Below the pieces are notes generated by a model. It was not told the DNA's origin. It searched no databases and saw nothing but the letters and a program-made list of their open reading frames with translations. This document shows, one piece after another, positions 49,913-59,535 of a stretch of DNA of 64,000 bases. The stretch comes from Thiomicrorhabdus arctica DSM 13458 (GTDB lineage: Bacteria; Pseudomonadota; Gammaproteobacteria; Thiomicrospirales; Thiomicrospiraceae): NCBI RefSeq assembly GCF_000381085.1, contig NZ_KB905899.1, forward strand, positions 992,001-1,056,000. Direction: 5' to 3'. Each line of letters begins with the position of its first letter. Within the stretch, counting starts at the first letter, position 1. The position numbers and the translations under genes were made by a program.

Positions 49913-50998
49913 ATGAGTTCCAGTGCCACTTTAGATCCACTATGGCTAGAGGTTCTAGCCTCACAAAATGTCGAATTTGATGAAACCGGAAAGATAGTCA
50001 CTTTCGGGCAAGCCGAATTAGAGCGTTTTTTAATCAAAAATGGCCCAGTGTTAACAAGCCTAACCCACCAGGGACTCATTAAAGCCACTGGCAGTGATGT
50101 TGCAAGCTTTTTACAAAGTCAACTCAGTAGTGACATCAGCATTGTCTCTGATAGCCAAGCACAACTGTCCGCCTATTGTGATCCACAAGGCCAAGTTCTC
50201 GCGCTCTTCTTAGTTTTCAAGTACCAAGGTGACTTCTACCTAAATTTTGATGGCTCTTTGAAAGAGTCCATTTTAAAGCGTTTAAGTATGTTTGTTATGC
50301 GCTCCGATGTTCAATTAACCGATGTTTCTGACAGTTTGATCCAGATTGGTTTTGCTGGAGAATTCGGTGATTTAGACATCCAGCGCCGCTTAAGCACTAA
50401 AGTAAAAGACGTTTATGAAACGGGCTATATCGATATTGATGGCATGCGAGATGTCTGCGTGGTTAAAGTACCCGGTCCATACCATCGTTATGCTTTATTT
50501 GGTCCTGCTGAACAAATGAAAGAGGTTTGGAAAAGCTTGCGTAGCAATGCTGACCTTACCAACTCTTATGATTGGAATCTACTGAATATTGCCGCTGGCA
50601 TGCCTGAAGTGAATACCGATACCACAGGAAAATTTGTCGCTCAGTTTTTGAACCTCGATAAACTGGATGCCATTAACTTTAAAAAAGGCTGTTTTCCCGG
50701 CCAAGAAATTATTGCGCGCATGCATTATCGCGGAAAAGTCACCAAACGTATGTTCCGTATTCGTTTTGAAGAGAGTCTTGATTTAAAAGCCGGTGAAACA
50801 CTGATTTTAAAAGACTCAAATGATAAGAGTCACAAGTTAGCGATCATCAGTGCTAATCCAAACATCTTCAACGGCACACTCTGTTTAGCCATAGGCACAT
50901 TAAGATCTTTAGAAGCGGTTGAAGGCGATTTATTAACCGAGTCCGGCTCACCTGCTATTATTGAACCTCTACCATACTCGGTGACAGACGACGAATAG
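49913..50998 (+). CDS. ygfZ: tRNA-modifying protein YgfZ
   Basis: Folate-binding protein of the GcvT-like fold, helping iron-sulfur enzymes such as MiaB. The diagnostic KGCFPGQEIIARMHYRGK motif, with its redox-active cysteine, is at about residue 250. I choose the ATG at 49913 (MSSSATLDP, 361 residues) because of an AAGGA site seven bases upstream; an in-frame ATG at 49898 has a poorer site. Followed by a perfect 48-bp palindromic terminator. Confidence 0.93.
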   Translation: MSSSATLDPLWLEVLASQNVEFDETGKIVTFGQAELERFLIKNGPVLTSLTHQGLIKATGSDVASFLQSQLSSDISIVSDSQAQLSAYCDPQGQVLALFLVFKYQGDFYLNFDGSLKESILKRLSMFVMRSDVQLTDVSDSLIQIGFAGEFGDLDIQRRLSTKVKDVYETGYIDIDGMRDVCVVKVPGPYHRYALFGPAEQMKEVWKSLRSNADLTNSYDWNLLNIAAGMPEVNTDTTGKFVAQFLNLDKLDAINFKKGCFPGQEIIARMHYRGKVTKRMFRIRFEESLDLKAGETLILKDSNDKSHKLAIISANPNIFNGTLCLAIGTLRSLEAVEGDLLTESGSPAIIEPLPYSVTDDE

Positions 50999-51046
50999 AC
51001 CGAACCTAACACAGGTTCAAATTCCGCTGAAATAAAGCGTAAAAGC

Positions 51047-51094
51047 AAAAAGCCCGTTAAACTGACCAGGCCTGGTCAGTTTAACGGGCTTTTT
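51047..51094. terminator. 48-bp perfect palindromic terminator with the 12-mer at its tip
   Basis: Bases 51047-51094 form one uninterrupted inverted repeat, with the 12-mer at its centre (51065-51076). Base arms AAAAAGCCCG / CGGGCTTTTT end in T-runs on both strands, so it could stop ygfZ and lysS transcripts in the converging arrangement. Confidence 0.92.
51065..51076. repeat. 12-bp palindrome, copy 9
   Basis: Exact ACCAGGCCTGGT at the centre of the 48-bp palindrome. Confidence 0.9.
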
Positions 51095-51159
51095 TATTGT
51101 CTAGGTTCTTAAATAACAGTTCAGGCCATTCTTCAGGCTAGAACATTTATCCATAAACT

Positions 51160-52671
51160 TTACTGCTTACGCATATGCGGAAACAGAAGTACGTCGCGAA
51201 TCGAAGCCGAATCGGTAAAAAGCATCACTAAACGGTCAATGCCGATCCCTTCACCCGCTGTCGGAGGCATACCATGCTCTAAAGCCGTAATATAATCCTC
51301 ATCGTAATGCATCGCTTCATCATCACCCGCGTCTTTTGCTTCTACTTGAGACATAAAGCGCTCAGCTTGATCTTCTGCATCATTCAACTCGTTAAAGCCG
51401 TTGGCCAATTCACGGCCACCGATAAACAGTTCAAAACGATCGGTAATAAACGGGTCTTGATCATTACGGCGTGCCAAAGGCGAAACTTCTGCCGGATACT
51501 CAGTAATGAACGTTGGATCCATTAGCTTTTCTTCAACCGTTTCTTCAAAGATTTCAGTAATGATTTTACCTAAACCATAACCTTCTTTAACATGAATCTT
51601 TAAGCTATTGGCCAAAGCCGTTACTGACTCAATCGTCTCTAACTGAGACAATTCAATGCCTTCGTTGTACTGTACAATCGAATCTTTCATGCTGATACGC
51701 GCAAACGGCTTCCCAAAATCAAACTCTTGCCCTTGATAAGGTACTTTCGTTGAACCGACGGCTAATTCGGCTAATTCCTTCAGCAACTCTTCGGTGTAAT
51801 CCATTAACTGATTATAATCGGTATAAGCCGCGTAGAATTCAACCATAGTGAACTCTGGATTATGACGCGTCGATAGCCCCTCATTTCGGAAACTACGATT
51901 AATTTCAAAAACACGTTCAAATCCACCGACCACTAAACGCTTAAGGTAGAGTTCAGGTGCGATTCGAAGATAAAGTGGCATATCCAACGCATTGTGATGC
52001 GTATTAAAAGGCTTAGCAGTTGCGCCCCCTGGAATGACATGCATCATTGGCGTTTCAACTTCCATAAAATCATGACGAATTAAGAAGTTACGCACGTGCT
52101 GAACAATTTTAGAACGCAACATGAACGTTTCACGCGTTTCTTGGTTAACAATTAAATCGACATAACGCTGGCGATAACGGACTTCTTGATCTTGCAGGCC
52201 ATGGAATTTATCCGGCAGTGGACGAATTGACTTAGTGATGAGCTCAATATGTTCAACGTGAATTGAAAGCTCGCCAGTGTTGGTTTTGAAGATAAAGCCT
52301 TCAGCGCCAATAATATCGCCTAAATCCCATTTTTTAAACTGAGTGTTATAGAAATCAGTTGGTAACTCATCACGCGTAACATAGACTTGAATACGCCCGG
52401 TAGGGTCTTGTAACGTTGCAAAACTGGCCTTACCCATAATTCGACGTAACATCATGCGTCCAGCTATCTTTACACGGACTGGCTCTGCTTCTGCAAGCTC
52501 TTCTTTGCTCATAGCGTTATAAAGAAGGTGTAACTCTGCAGCATTATCCTCACGGCGAAACGTATTTGGGTATGAATGCCCGCCTTCTTTTAATGCATGA
52601 AGTTTTGCGCGGCGTTCGGCAATGATTTTATTCTCATCAACTTCAGGGGCTGTATTTTGTGTTTCGGACAT
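51160..52671 (-). CDS. lysS: Lysyl-tRNA synthetase, class II
   Basis: Attaches lysine to tRNA-Lys. 503 residues (E. coli 505). N-terminal OB anticodon-binding domain (about 55-165, [20 protein letters not shown]), then the class II core: motif 1 near [15 protein letters not shown], motif 2 [18 protein letters not shown] (about 270-287) and motif 3 [13 protein letters not shown] (about 475-490). It lies downstream of prfB, the conserved prfB-lysS pair, with two palindromes between them. Confidence 0.97.
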   Translation of the reverse strand: MSETQNTAPEVDENKIIAERRAKLHALKEGGHSYPNTFRREDNAAELHLLYNAMSKEELAEAEPVRVKIAGRMMLRRIMGKASFATLQDPTGRIQVYVTRDELPTDFYNTQFKKWDLGDIIGAEGFIFKTNTGELSIHVEHIELITKSIRPLPDKFHGLQDQEVRYRQRYVDLIVNQETRETFMLRSKIVQHVRNFLIRHDFMEVETPMMHVIPGGATAKPFNTHHNALDMPLYLRIAPELYLKRLVVGGFERVFEINRSFRNEGLSTRHNPEFTMVEFYAAYTDYNQLMDYTEELLKELAELAVGSTKVPYQGQEFDFGKPFARISMKDSIVQYNEGIELSQLETIESVTALANSLKIHVKEGYGLGKIITEIFEETVEEKLMDPTFITEYPAEVSPLARRNDQDPFITDRFELFIGGRELANGFNELNDAEDQAERFMSQVEAKDAGDDEAMHYDEDYITALEHGMPPTAGEGIGIDRLVMLFTDSASIRDVLLFPHMRKQ

Positions 52672-52704
52672 GGGATAACTCTCTTAACTTTAATGTGTAA
52701 AACG

Positions 52705-52716
52705 ACCAGGCCTGGT
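52705..52716. repeat. 12-bp palindrome, copy 10
   Basis: Exact ACCAGGCCTGGT, first of two copies 25 bases apart between lysS and prfB. Confidence 0.9.
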
Positions 52717-52729
52717 GGTTTTGAAAACG

Positions 52730-52741
52730 ACCAGGCCTGGT
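52730..52741. repeat. 12-bp palindrome, copy 11
   Basis: Exact ACCAGGCCTGGT, second of the close pair; both are preceded by AACG. Confidence 0.9.
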
Positions 52742-52839
52742 AACTTAATAGATTGGAATATGAATGGTATTTTAAGGCTTTAAATGCTTAAAAACTAGTT
52801 AAACAACACTTAACTTGGTTAAAGACACTTTTAAAAGTC

Positions 52840-53935
52840 TTACACACCTGCTTTTAAGCTGGCGACAATAAACTGATCTAAGTCACCATCTAAAACAGCA
52901 CCGGTATTGCCGGTTTCAACATTGGTTCTTAAATCTTTAATACGTCCTGAATCCAAAACGTACGAGCGAATTTGACTGCCCCAACCGATATCCGATTTAG
53001 AGTCCTCTAACTCTTGTTTATCGGCATTACGACTTAACATTTCGAGCTCATATAACTTCGCGCGCAACTGCTTCATCGCTTCGGCTTTGTTTTGATGCTG
53101 TGAACGACCATTCTGGCACTGGGTCACGGTATTGGTCGGCAGATGGGTAATACGCACCGCTGATTCGGTTTTGTTAACGTGCTGTCCACCCGCGCCACTG
53201 GCACGATAAACATCAATACGTAAATCCGCAGGATTAATATCCACTTCAAAACTGTCATCAATTTCAGGCGATATAAAGACTGATGCAAAAGAGGTATGGC
53301 GGCGATTACTTGAATCGAATGGTGACTTACGTACCAAACGATGCACACCGGTTTCGGTACGCAACCAACCAAAGGCATAATCACCTTGCACATGGATTGT
53401 GGCGCCTTTAATACCCGCGACATCGCCGGCGGTTATTTCAATTATTTCAGCCTTAAAACCGTGGCTATCCGCCCAACGCAGATACATTCTTAAAATCATA
53501 TTCGCCCAGTCTTGGGCTTCTGTGCCACCAGAACCAGATTGAATTTCTAAATACGCATTATTGGGATCCATCTCACCGGAGAACATCCGCTGAAACTCAA
53601 GTTTTTCAAGTTTTGCACCTAAAGCATCCAAATCGACAATGACTTCATCGACCATCTCCTGGTCATTTTCCATCTCAGCCATTTCGAGCAACTCTTTGAC
53701 CGATTCGGTACCGGACTCCATTTGATCAATAGTGGAAACAATCATCTCCAACTGAGACTTTTCTTTGCCTAAAGCTTGTGCCTTTTCAGGATCATTCCAA
53801 ACAGTCGGCTCCTCTAGTTCTCGTAAAACTTCGTCTAAACGCTCTGAACGGGCTTCGTAGTCAAAGATACCCCCTAAGCACTAGCGTACGCGCCTGGTAA
53901 TCATCAATACGAGTATAAACAAGATTAAGTTCCAT
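52840..53935 (-). CDS. prfB: Peptide chain release factor 2 (programmed +1 frameshift)
   Basis: Stops translation at UGA and UAA. The start at 53935 reads [24 protein letters not shown], then an in-frame TGA (53863-53861). Ribosomes shift +1 at CTT-TGA-C and continue as DYEARSERL to the end, giving about 364 residues (E. coli 365). The internal AGGGGG (53870-53875) directly upstream of the slip site is the known stimulator. The GGQ loop is in [19 protein letters not shown]; the SPF anticodon-like motif is in [12 protein letters not shown]. lysS follows. Confidence 0.97.
53860..53875 (-). promoter_or_regulatory. prfB frameshift site
   Basis: Minus strand AGGGGGTATCTTTGAC: a Shine-Dalgarno-like AGGGGG, then CTT and the TGA stop followed by C. 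This autoregulates release factor 2 when its level is low. Confidence 0.95.
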
Positions 53936-54252
53936 TCTCTTCCACTTCCAAATCACACTAAAAAATATCCACGCATGATACCAGTATTCCCCCTATCCTG
54001 CTGAAATTATGAGCAAATCTATTATTTATAACGTATTTTTTTGACACTTACACTCCATGCGAATGTCACGGCATTTTTCTTAACAAATGACCAGCAATTT
54101 AAGCTTTAGTATTGTCGGCCGATACAAACTGTATAAGAATTTATCTATAAGTTGTTTGAAGACTTATTTAGAGACATTTCCCAACATTACAAATAAGCGT
54201 TAACATAAACGCACTTGATCATAAAAATCTTCGACTAGAAAAAGGATCTATC
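53936..54252. other. Intergenic region between prfB and the DUF5610 gene
   Basis: 317 AT-rich bases between divergent genes. It should hold both promoters; I see no clear element apart from AAAAAGGA before the DUF5610 start (about 54239-54247). Confidence 0.5.
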
Positions 54253-54981
54253 ATGGCTGTTGAAATGAATAATTTAAGTTCCATCCAGGCCTATCAAAAA
54301 TCGGCTGGGCTTGATCATGCAAACACGGATAACCAAGGCCGCCGCGCCTTAGGTCAACCGGAACAAGCCAATCAAGCGAACCAACCTGACCTACCCGAAC
54401 AAGCCTCCTTGCAAGCCACCCAAGCGACGATTCGTACCGAACGTCAGGCGAGTTTGGTTGCACACTTGTTTGGAGATGGCAAATCGGCCTCTGCAGATTC
54501 ATTAAAACTGACCTATCAAGCCGCTATCGAAAAAATAAATGAAGTACTGAGTGCTCAGTTTGGTATCAGTGAAGGTGAAGGCGACACCGCCCCCATCAGC
54601 AAAGAAGCCTTAAAGACACAAGGCGGTATGGAATATTGGACGCCTGAAAATACCGCGAAACGTATTGTCGATGGTAGCACGGCTTTCTTAACAGGTTTTC
54701 AAGCCGCGAATCCTGAACTTAAAGGCGAGGCTTTAATGGATCGTTTTATGGACGTGATTGGTGGCGGAATTGCCCAAGGCTTCGATGAAGCAAAAGGTCT
54801 ATTGGGTGATTTGGATGTACTGAAAGGTGATATCGCCACGAATATTGAATCAACTTTTAAATTAGTGCAAGAGGGATTACAAAACTTTCGTAATCAATAT
54901 TTAGGCACAACAGAAACAGCCGTTCCTGTAACTGACACGGCCAAAACTAAAACTGACACAACAAATCTTGGTAATGTATAA
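54253..54981 (+). CDS. DUF5610 domain-containing protein
   Basis: A 242-residue protein with no signal peptide or membrane segment. The N-terminal ~70 residues are low complexity, rich in Gln/Ala/Asn (DNA repeats of CAAGC and CAAGCG type). The DUF5610 region covers about 75-215, with SLKLTYQAAIEKINEVLSA and EGLQNFRNQYLG. Proteins of this family are found in flagellated and chemotactic bacteria but the function is unknown; I can only report the context, which is beside a two-component pair and not far from cheW. Followed by a terminator. Confidence 0.85.
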   Translation: MAVEMNNLSSIQAYQKSAGLDHANTDNQGRRALGQPEQANQANQPDLPEQASLQATQATIRTERQASLVAHLFGDGKSASADSLKLTYQAAIEKINEVLSAQFGISEGEGDTAPISKEALKTQGGMEYWTPENTAKRIVDGSTAFLTGFQAANPELKGEALMDRFMDVIGGGIAQGFDEAKGLLGDLDVLKGDIATNIESTFKLVQEGLQNFRNQYLGTTETAVPVTDTAKTKTDTTNLGNV

Positions 54982-55028
54982 ACTCTATTGGATGGCTTGA
55001 ATTCTAGAGTAAGTATATGACAGATAAT

Positions 55029-55054
55029 AAAAAAGGGCCGAAAGGCCCTTTTTT
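55029..55054. terminator. Terminator between DUF5610 gene and response regulator
   Basis: AAAAAAGGGCC / GGCCCTTTTTT hairpin with a GAAA tetraloop. Confidence 0.9.
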
Positions 55055-55102
55055 ATGCGTTGAAGAATAAGTCTTTATCGCCAACGCGAATTGAGAGATG
55101 AA

Positions 55103-55750
55103 TTATTCGATCTCTTCCAGTCCAACTTTTGTTAGACCCGTTTCATTTGCATAGTTCGTTAACTCAGCCGTTGAAGTCGCGCCCATTTTGGTCATTAAGT
55201 TCTCACGGTGTTTAGACACCGTACGATCGCTGATCTCTAACATTTCAGCAATCTCTTTAGTTTTATAGCCTTCCGCAACTAACTTTACGACTTGTTTCTC
55301 ACGAACCGACAAGCGCTTATTAAGTAAACCAGAAGCTTCTTCCAATATAGGTTGGATTTCAGAATGAATAAATAACTCACCCTTCATCACTTGGCGAACA
55401 CCTTGAATCAACTCTTTTGGCGAAATTGATTTCATGGCAATACCACTTACACCTAATTCAAGAACCTCATTCCAAACATTGGTCGTTTCAGCTGCCGTTA
55501 ACACAATCACTTTCGTCTCAGCATATCGTTTTTTAATGTGAGCAATTGCGTTTAAACCACTTAACTTTGGCATCGATAAATCCAAAAGCACAACCTGAGG
55601 AGATTTCGTTCTAACCAATTCCAAGCACTCTAAACCATCTTCAGCTTCACCAACGATCACAAAGTCTGCTTCTGCTTGTAAAATGGATTTGAATCCTGCT
55701 CTTACTAAAGCATGATCTTCCGCTAGTAGAATACTAATTTTTTCAGACAT
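55103..55750 (-). CDS. LuxR/NarL-family response regulator
   Basis: A two-domain DNA-binding regulator of 215 residues. Receiver domain 1-120 with the phosphorylated Asp near residue 57 (VVLLDLSMPKLSG) and acidic pocket LLAEDHALVR; HTH LuxR domain about 145-205 (LSVREKQVVKLVAEGYKTKE, dimer SDRTVSKHRENLMTKM). Start at 55750 has GGGTGA at good distance; a GTG at 55759 is the alternative. It sits 51 bases behind the hybrid kinase, on the same strand, so they form a pair. Confidence 0.92.
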   Translation of the reverse strand: MSEKISILLAEDHALVRAGFKSILQAEADFVIVGEAEDGLECLELVRTKSPQVVLLDLSMPKLSGLNAIAHIKKRYAETKVIVLTAAETTNVWNEVLELGVSGIAMKSISPKELIQGVRQVMKGELFIHSEIQPILEEASGLLNKRLSVREKQVVKLVAEGYKTKEIAEMLEISDRTVSKHRENLMTKMGATSTAELTNYANETGLTKVGLEEIE

Positions 55751-55809
55751 ATAAATCACCCAATTTAACGAATCTTAAGTAACAACACTTATCAAAGTGT
55801 ACGCTTTGT

Positions 55810-57948
55810 TTATTTAAAGCCATTATGACGAATCGCTAATGACTTCTCAAGGTATTTCAGGGAAATTTCTAGTTTTTCTAATACTAGGTCTACTTTTTGT
55901 TGTTTAATATGTGGCTGATCCTCATATTGAATGGTGCCTTCAACCGTTTTAAATAAACTCACCATCTTATCTAACTGAAACAACATACAATTACCTTTAA
56001 AATAGTGTGCTTTAGCGGCTAATGCAAACTCGTCATGGGCTTTATTCAACACATCCATTTCAGCTAAGCCATCTCTCATTTCGATTAGAAACGAATCGAT
56101 TAGGGCATGAAACTGTACGGGAATTTTATCAACCCCATCCCATTCATTTTCTGCTTCAACTTGATTCGTTTCCGCGTGTGTTATTTGCTCTAATGGCTGT
56201 GCTGGTGTTTCTGACGTGCTTGAAAGCTGAGTTTCTTGTAACAAACCAATAATCTGTGCTTTAGTCACGGGTTTTACAAACCATCCATTAAAACCGACCG
56301 AAGCCAAAGACTCTCCTTGTGGAATTAAATTCGACTCTTCGCCACCGGCCGTAATGGCAAAAACCCCTTTTAACTTTTTTGCATGAGAAGGATTTTGTTT
56401 AATACTCTGTTGAATTTTTTGACTGACTTCAATACCATCTAAAAAGGGCATTTGAATATCCAGAAAGACAAAATCAAAGTTTTCTTTTTGGAAAATATCC
56501 CAGGCTTGTTTGCCATCCATTGCCTCAGAAACACTGCAATTTTGTTCTTCTAAATAACCCGCTAGAATCATTCTATTTATCTTTGAATCATCTGCCACTA
56601 AAATCTTGTAATGTTTTCTAGAGTGGTTGCTCGTATGTGCTTTATTCCTATTTTGAGAGAGGTCATTGCCTGCTTTAACCTCATATGCCGTTTGCTGTGA
56701 TTCATGGGATTTTAATATTGATGCTTTTTTGCTCTCGGGCTCTTTCGCGTTTTTCACAACAACAACAGGGAGATTAGAATACGCCTTCTCACCCTCAACT
56801 TTTGGGGCCCGTGGCAGCGCGAGGTCTACATAAAAGGAGGTACTTATGCCCACATTCGATTTTACAGAGATCTCCCCTCCCATCAATAAAACCAATTTTT
56901 TAACGACAAATAAACCCAAACCAGAACCGATATTAAGGCTACTGCCTCGACTTTCTAACTGCTCGAAAGGTTCAAAAATATGCGCTTGCTGTTCCGCCGA
57001 GATGCCCTCTCCTGAATCTGTTATTTTAAACCGAAAGTGGTTATCAGCTTTTTCAGTGACTTCAATTGAGACACCACCAAACTGAGTAAATTTGAGACTA
57101 TTTACAATCAAATTAATTAAAATCTGCGACAGCCGAACACTATCGCCAACCACTAAATCACGTTGTCCTAAATAGATCATTGAAACGATTAAATTTTTAT
57201 CAGAGGCGATAGACTTCGTCAATTGTTTTACATTCTCCAATACGCCTTTTAATGAAAACGTCATCGGATGCAAAGTTATCACGTCATATTCTGTTTGTGA
57301 ATAGGTCAAAATATCATTCACTAAAAAGATCGATTGCTCAGCGGTCATGTGTATTGTCTTTAACGCCGTCACCACCTCACCTCTCACAGATTCTGCACCT
57401 AATTGTTTTTGCAAGCGCTCTACTAGACTGCTAATCCCCAATAGTGGTGAACGTAACTCATGGCTTAGCATCGCTAGAAAACGAGACTGTTTTTTATAAG
57501 AGTCATTAATAAATTTATTCTGTTCCAGTAGAAGTGTTTCCCTCTCATATACTTGATTGAGAGAGAGCCTTCCCTGAGCATCCACCATTTCTCGTTCCAA
57601 CTCAATCATTTCGGTTATTTCGATACAGACTGCCCAAATATAACGAACCCCTTCACTTTCAAAGGTACTTAAACAATGTTGAAAGGACAACTTGCCCATC
57701 AAAGTGTCAAATGAAGCAGAGAAACGTATGCTTACAGCGGGATTTTCCAGTATCTGTTGGATTTTGATGGACATCAATGGCGTCGTGTATTGCCCCGTCA
57801 AGTCGTTTAGTTTTCGGATGGGCCCTTCAAACAAGAGTTGTAGCGAGTCAGACAACTCAATAATTTGATTATCATCGTCAATCGCATAGCGCCACCATAA
57901 AGCCTTATCCAACATTTCATTGGCAAAAGCACTCTTATCAAAACTCAT
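55810..57948 (-). CDS. Hybrid sensor histidine kinase with receiver and HPt domains
   Basis: A 712-residue cytosolic kinase, no membrane segment. N-terminal PAS-like part (1-120) and helical linker, HisKA with H163 in FLAMLSHELRSPLLG, HATPase (about 265-385, with ILINLIVNSLKFT and SGEGISAEQQAHIFEPF and GSGLGLFVVKKL), receiver domain (about 450-570, FVFLDIQMPFLDG) and C-terminal HPt domain with H648 in AKAHYFKGNCMLF. The phosphorelay Asp and HPt His are both intact. It probably feeds the adjacent LuxR regulator. The signal is unknown. Confidence 0.92.
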   Translation of the reverse strand: MSFDKSAFANEMLDKALWWRYAIDDDNQIIELSDSLQLLFEGPIRKLNDLTGQYTTPLMSIKIQQILENPAVSIRFSASFDTLMGKLSFQHCLSTFESEGVRYIWAVCIEITEMIELEREMVDAQGRLSLNQVYERETLLLEQNKFINDSYKKQSRFLAMLSHELRSPLLGISSLVERLQKQLGAESVRGEVVTALKTIHMTAEQSIFLVNDILTYSQTEYDVITLHPMTFSLKGVLENVKQLTKSIASDKNLIVSMIYLGQRDLVVGDSVRLSQILINLIVNSLKFTQFGGVSIEVTEKADNHFRFKITDSGEGISAEQQAHIFEPFEQLESRGSSLNIGSGLGLFVVKKLVLLMGGEISVKSNVGISTSFYVDLALPRAPKVEGEKAYSNLPVVVVKNAKEPESKKASILKSHESQQTAYEVKAGNDLSQNRNKAHTSNHSRKHYKILVADDSKINRMILAGYLEEQNCSVSEAMDGKQAWDIFQKENFDFVFLDIQMPFLDGIEVSQKIQQSIKQNPSHAKKLKGVFAITAGGEESNLIPQGESLASVGFNGWFVKPVTKAQIIGLLQETQLSSTSETPAQPLEQITHAETNQVEAENEWDGVDKIPVQFHALIDSFLIEMRDGLAEMDVLNKAHDEFALAAKAHYFKGNCMLFQLDKMVSLFKTVEGTIQYEDQPHIKQQKVDLVLEKLEISLKYLEKSLAIRHNGFK

Positions 57949-58077
57949 TCAAAAGCCTTATCATGTTGTTACTGTATTTTTGAATTAAACAGGCGTAAAA
58001 TGAGTCCCATTCAATGTTATTTATAGGTTATTAAACCACGAATAACCTTCAATCACTTATATTAAAAGACCCTTCTA

Positions 58078-59487
58078 ATGCCTATGTCAGTAAATAACAA
58101 ACCACCCCAGACCCGAATTGAAAAAGATAGCATGGGGAGCTTAGAAGTTCCAATCGATGCCCTTTATGGCGCTCAAACTCAGCGTGCGATTAATAACTTC
58201 CCTATCAGTGGCATACCTATGCCACAAGCGTTCATTAAAGCGCTTTGTTACGTTAAGTTTGCCTGTTCAAGCAGTAACAATGAACTGGGTTTATTAAGCA
58301 ATGAGAAGGCGGCTGCCATCCAAACAGCGGCAAAAGAAGTCATTCAGGGTCATTATCTAGAACAGTTTCCCATTGATGTCTTTCAAACCGGCTCTGGCAC
58401 CAGTACCAATATGAATGCCAATGAAGTGCTCGCCTCTCTAGCCAAACAATTGACTGGAGTGGAGATTCACCCGAACGATGATATCAACATGAGCCAAAGT
58501 TCAAACGATGTCATTCCAACCGCCATTCATGTTGCCGCAGCGATCGCTCTAGAAGAAGCCTTACTGCCTGCCTTGCAACACTTAGCTGTCACCATTGAAG
58601 ACCGCGAAAATGAGTTAAGCCACATCATTAAGACAGGCCGGACCCACTTGATGGATGCCATGCCGATCAAAATGAGCCAAGAACTTTCAAGTTGGCGCGT
58701 TCAAATTACGGATAATATTAGCCGTTTAAGCGAGACACGAAAACGCATTCAAAGATTACCACAAGGTGGAACCGCGGTTGGTACTGGAATTAACGCCGAT
58801 CCAGAATTTGGACGACTCGTATCCGCTAACTTAGCGACCATAACGGCCATCAAATTTGAACCGATGGAAAATCTGTTTGTTGGCTTAAGCTCTCAAGATA
58901 CTGCATTAGAGTTAAGCGGTCAATTAAATGTCTTAGCGGCAAGTTTGATGAAAATATCCAATGATTTACGCTGGATGAACTCAGGACCGCTAGCAGGTTT
59001 GGGTGAAATTCAACTGCCTGCCTTACAACCAGGCAGTTCGATCATGCCTGGAAAAGTAAACCCTGTCATTCCAGAGGCCGTCGCAATGGTTGCCGCACAA
59101 ATTATGGGAAATCATACCGCGATTACAGTGGGTGCTCAGTCAGGCACGTTTCAGTTGAATGTTATGCTACCCATGATTGCGCTGAACTTACTACAAAGCA
59201 TTGAGATTGCCGCAAATGCCTCTGTACAACTGGCCGATTTAGCCATTAAAGGTTTCACCGTTAATCAGACAAACCTTCAAAAAACCTTAGATGTAAATCC
59301 TATTCTCGTGACCGCCTTAAATACTGTTGTCGGTTATGAGAAAGGTGCGGCTATTGCCAAAGAGGCTTATCGTTCTGGAAAGCCTGTATTAGATGTTGCT
59401 TTGGAGATGACCGATTTGGATGAAGCCACTTTAAAACAATACTTAGATCCTGCCTTATTGACAGAAGGCGGTAATCCTAAGATTTAA
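58078..59487 (+). CDS. fumC: Fumarate hydratase, class II
   Basis: Reversible hydration of fumarate to malate. 469 residues (E. coli FumC 467). GSSIMPGKVNPVIPEA (the class signature), TGSGTSTNMNANEV and SQSSNDVIPTAIH are present. The variant parts (NPVIPEA, GTGINADPEF) resemble the second FumC type of pseudomonads more than E. coli FumC. Aspartase is a related possibility, but TGSGTSTNMNANEV with GGTAVGTGINA fits fumarase better. Together with sdh it shows a working TCA step pair in the window. Confidence 0.9.
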   Translation: MPMSVNNKPPQTRIEKDSMGSLEVPIDALYGAQTQRAINNFPISGIPMPQAFIKALCYVKFACSSSNNELGLLSNEKAAAIQTAAKEVIQGHYLEQFPIDVFQTGSGTSTNMNANEVLASLAKQLTGVEIHPNDDINMSQSSNDVIPTAIHVAAAIALEEALLPALQHLAVTIEDRENELSHIIKTGRTHLMDAMPIKMSQELSSWRVQITDNISRLSETRKRIQRLPQGGTAVGTGINADPEFGRLVSANLATITAIKFEPMENLFVGLSSQDTALELSGQLNVLAASLMKISNDLRWMNSGPLAGLGEIQLPALQPGSSIMPGKVNPVIPEAVAMVAAQIMGNHTAITVGAQSGTFQLNVMLPMIALNLLQSIEIAANASVQLADLAIKGFTVNQTNLQKTLDVNPILVTALNTVVGYEKGAAIAKEAYRSGKPVLDVALEMTDLDEATLKQYLDPALLTEGGNPKI

Positions 59488-59535
59488 ACATCCCAATTTT
59501 ATAGCATTATTTTTTAAAAACCAAAAGGAATCAAT

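Noticed and set aside
54340-54430. Repeated CAAGC units in the DUF5610 gene, checked as a possible CRISPR or tandem repeat
   Set aside because: Units are irregular, in frame and simply encode a Gln/Ala-rich stretch.
58078-59487. Aspartate ammonia-lyase instead of fumarase
   Set aside because: The TGSGTSTNMNANEV and GGTAVGTGINA segments fit class II fumarase; aspartases have GGAGVSTNMN-type sequence.
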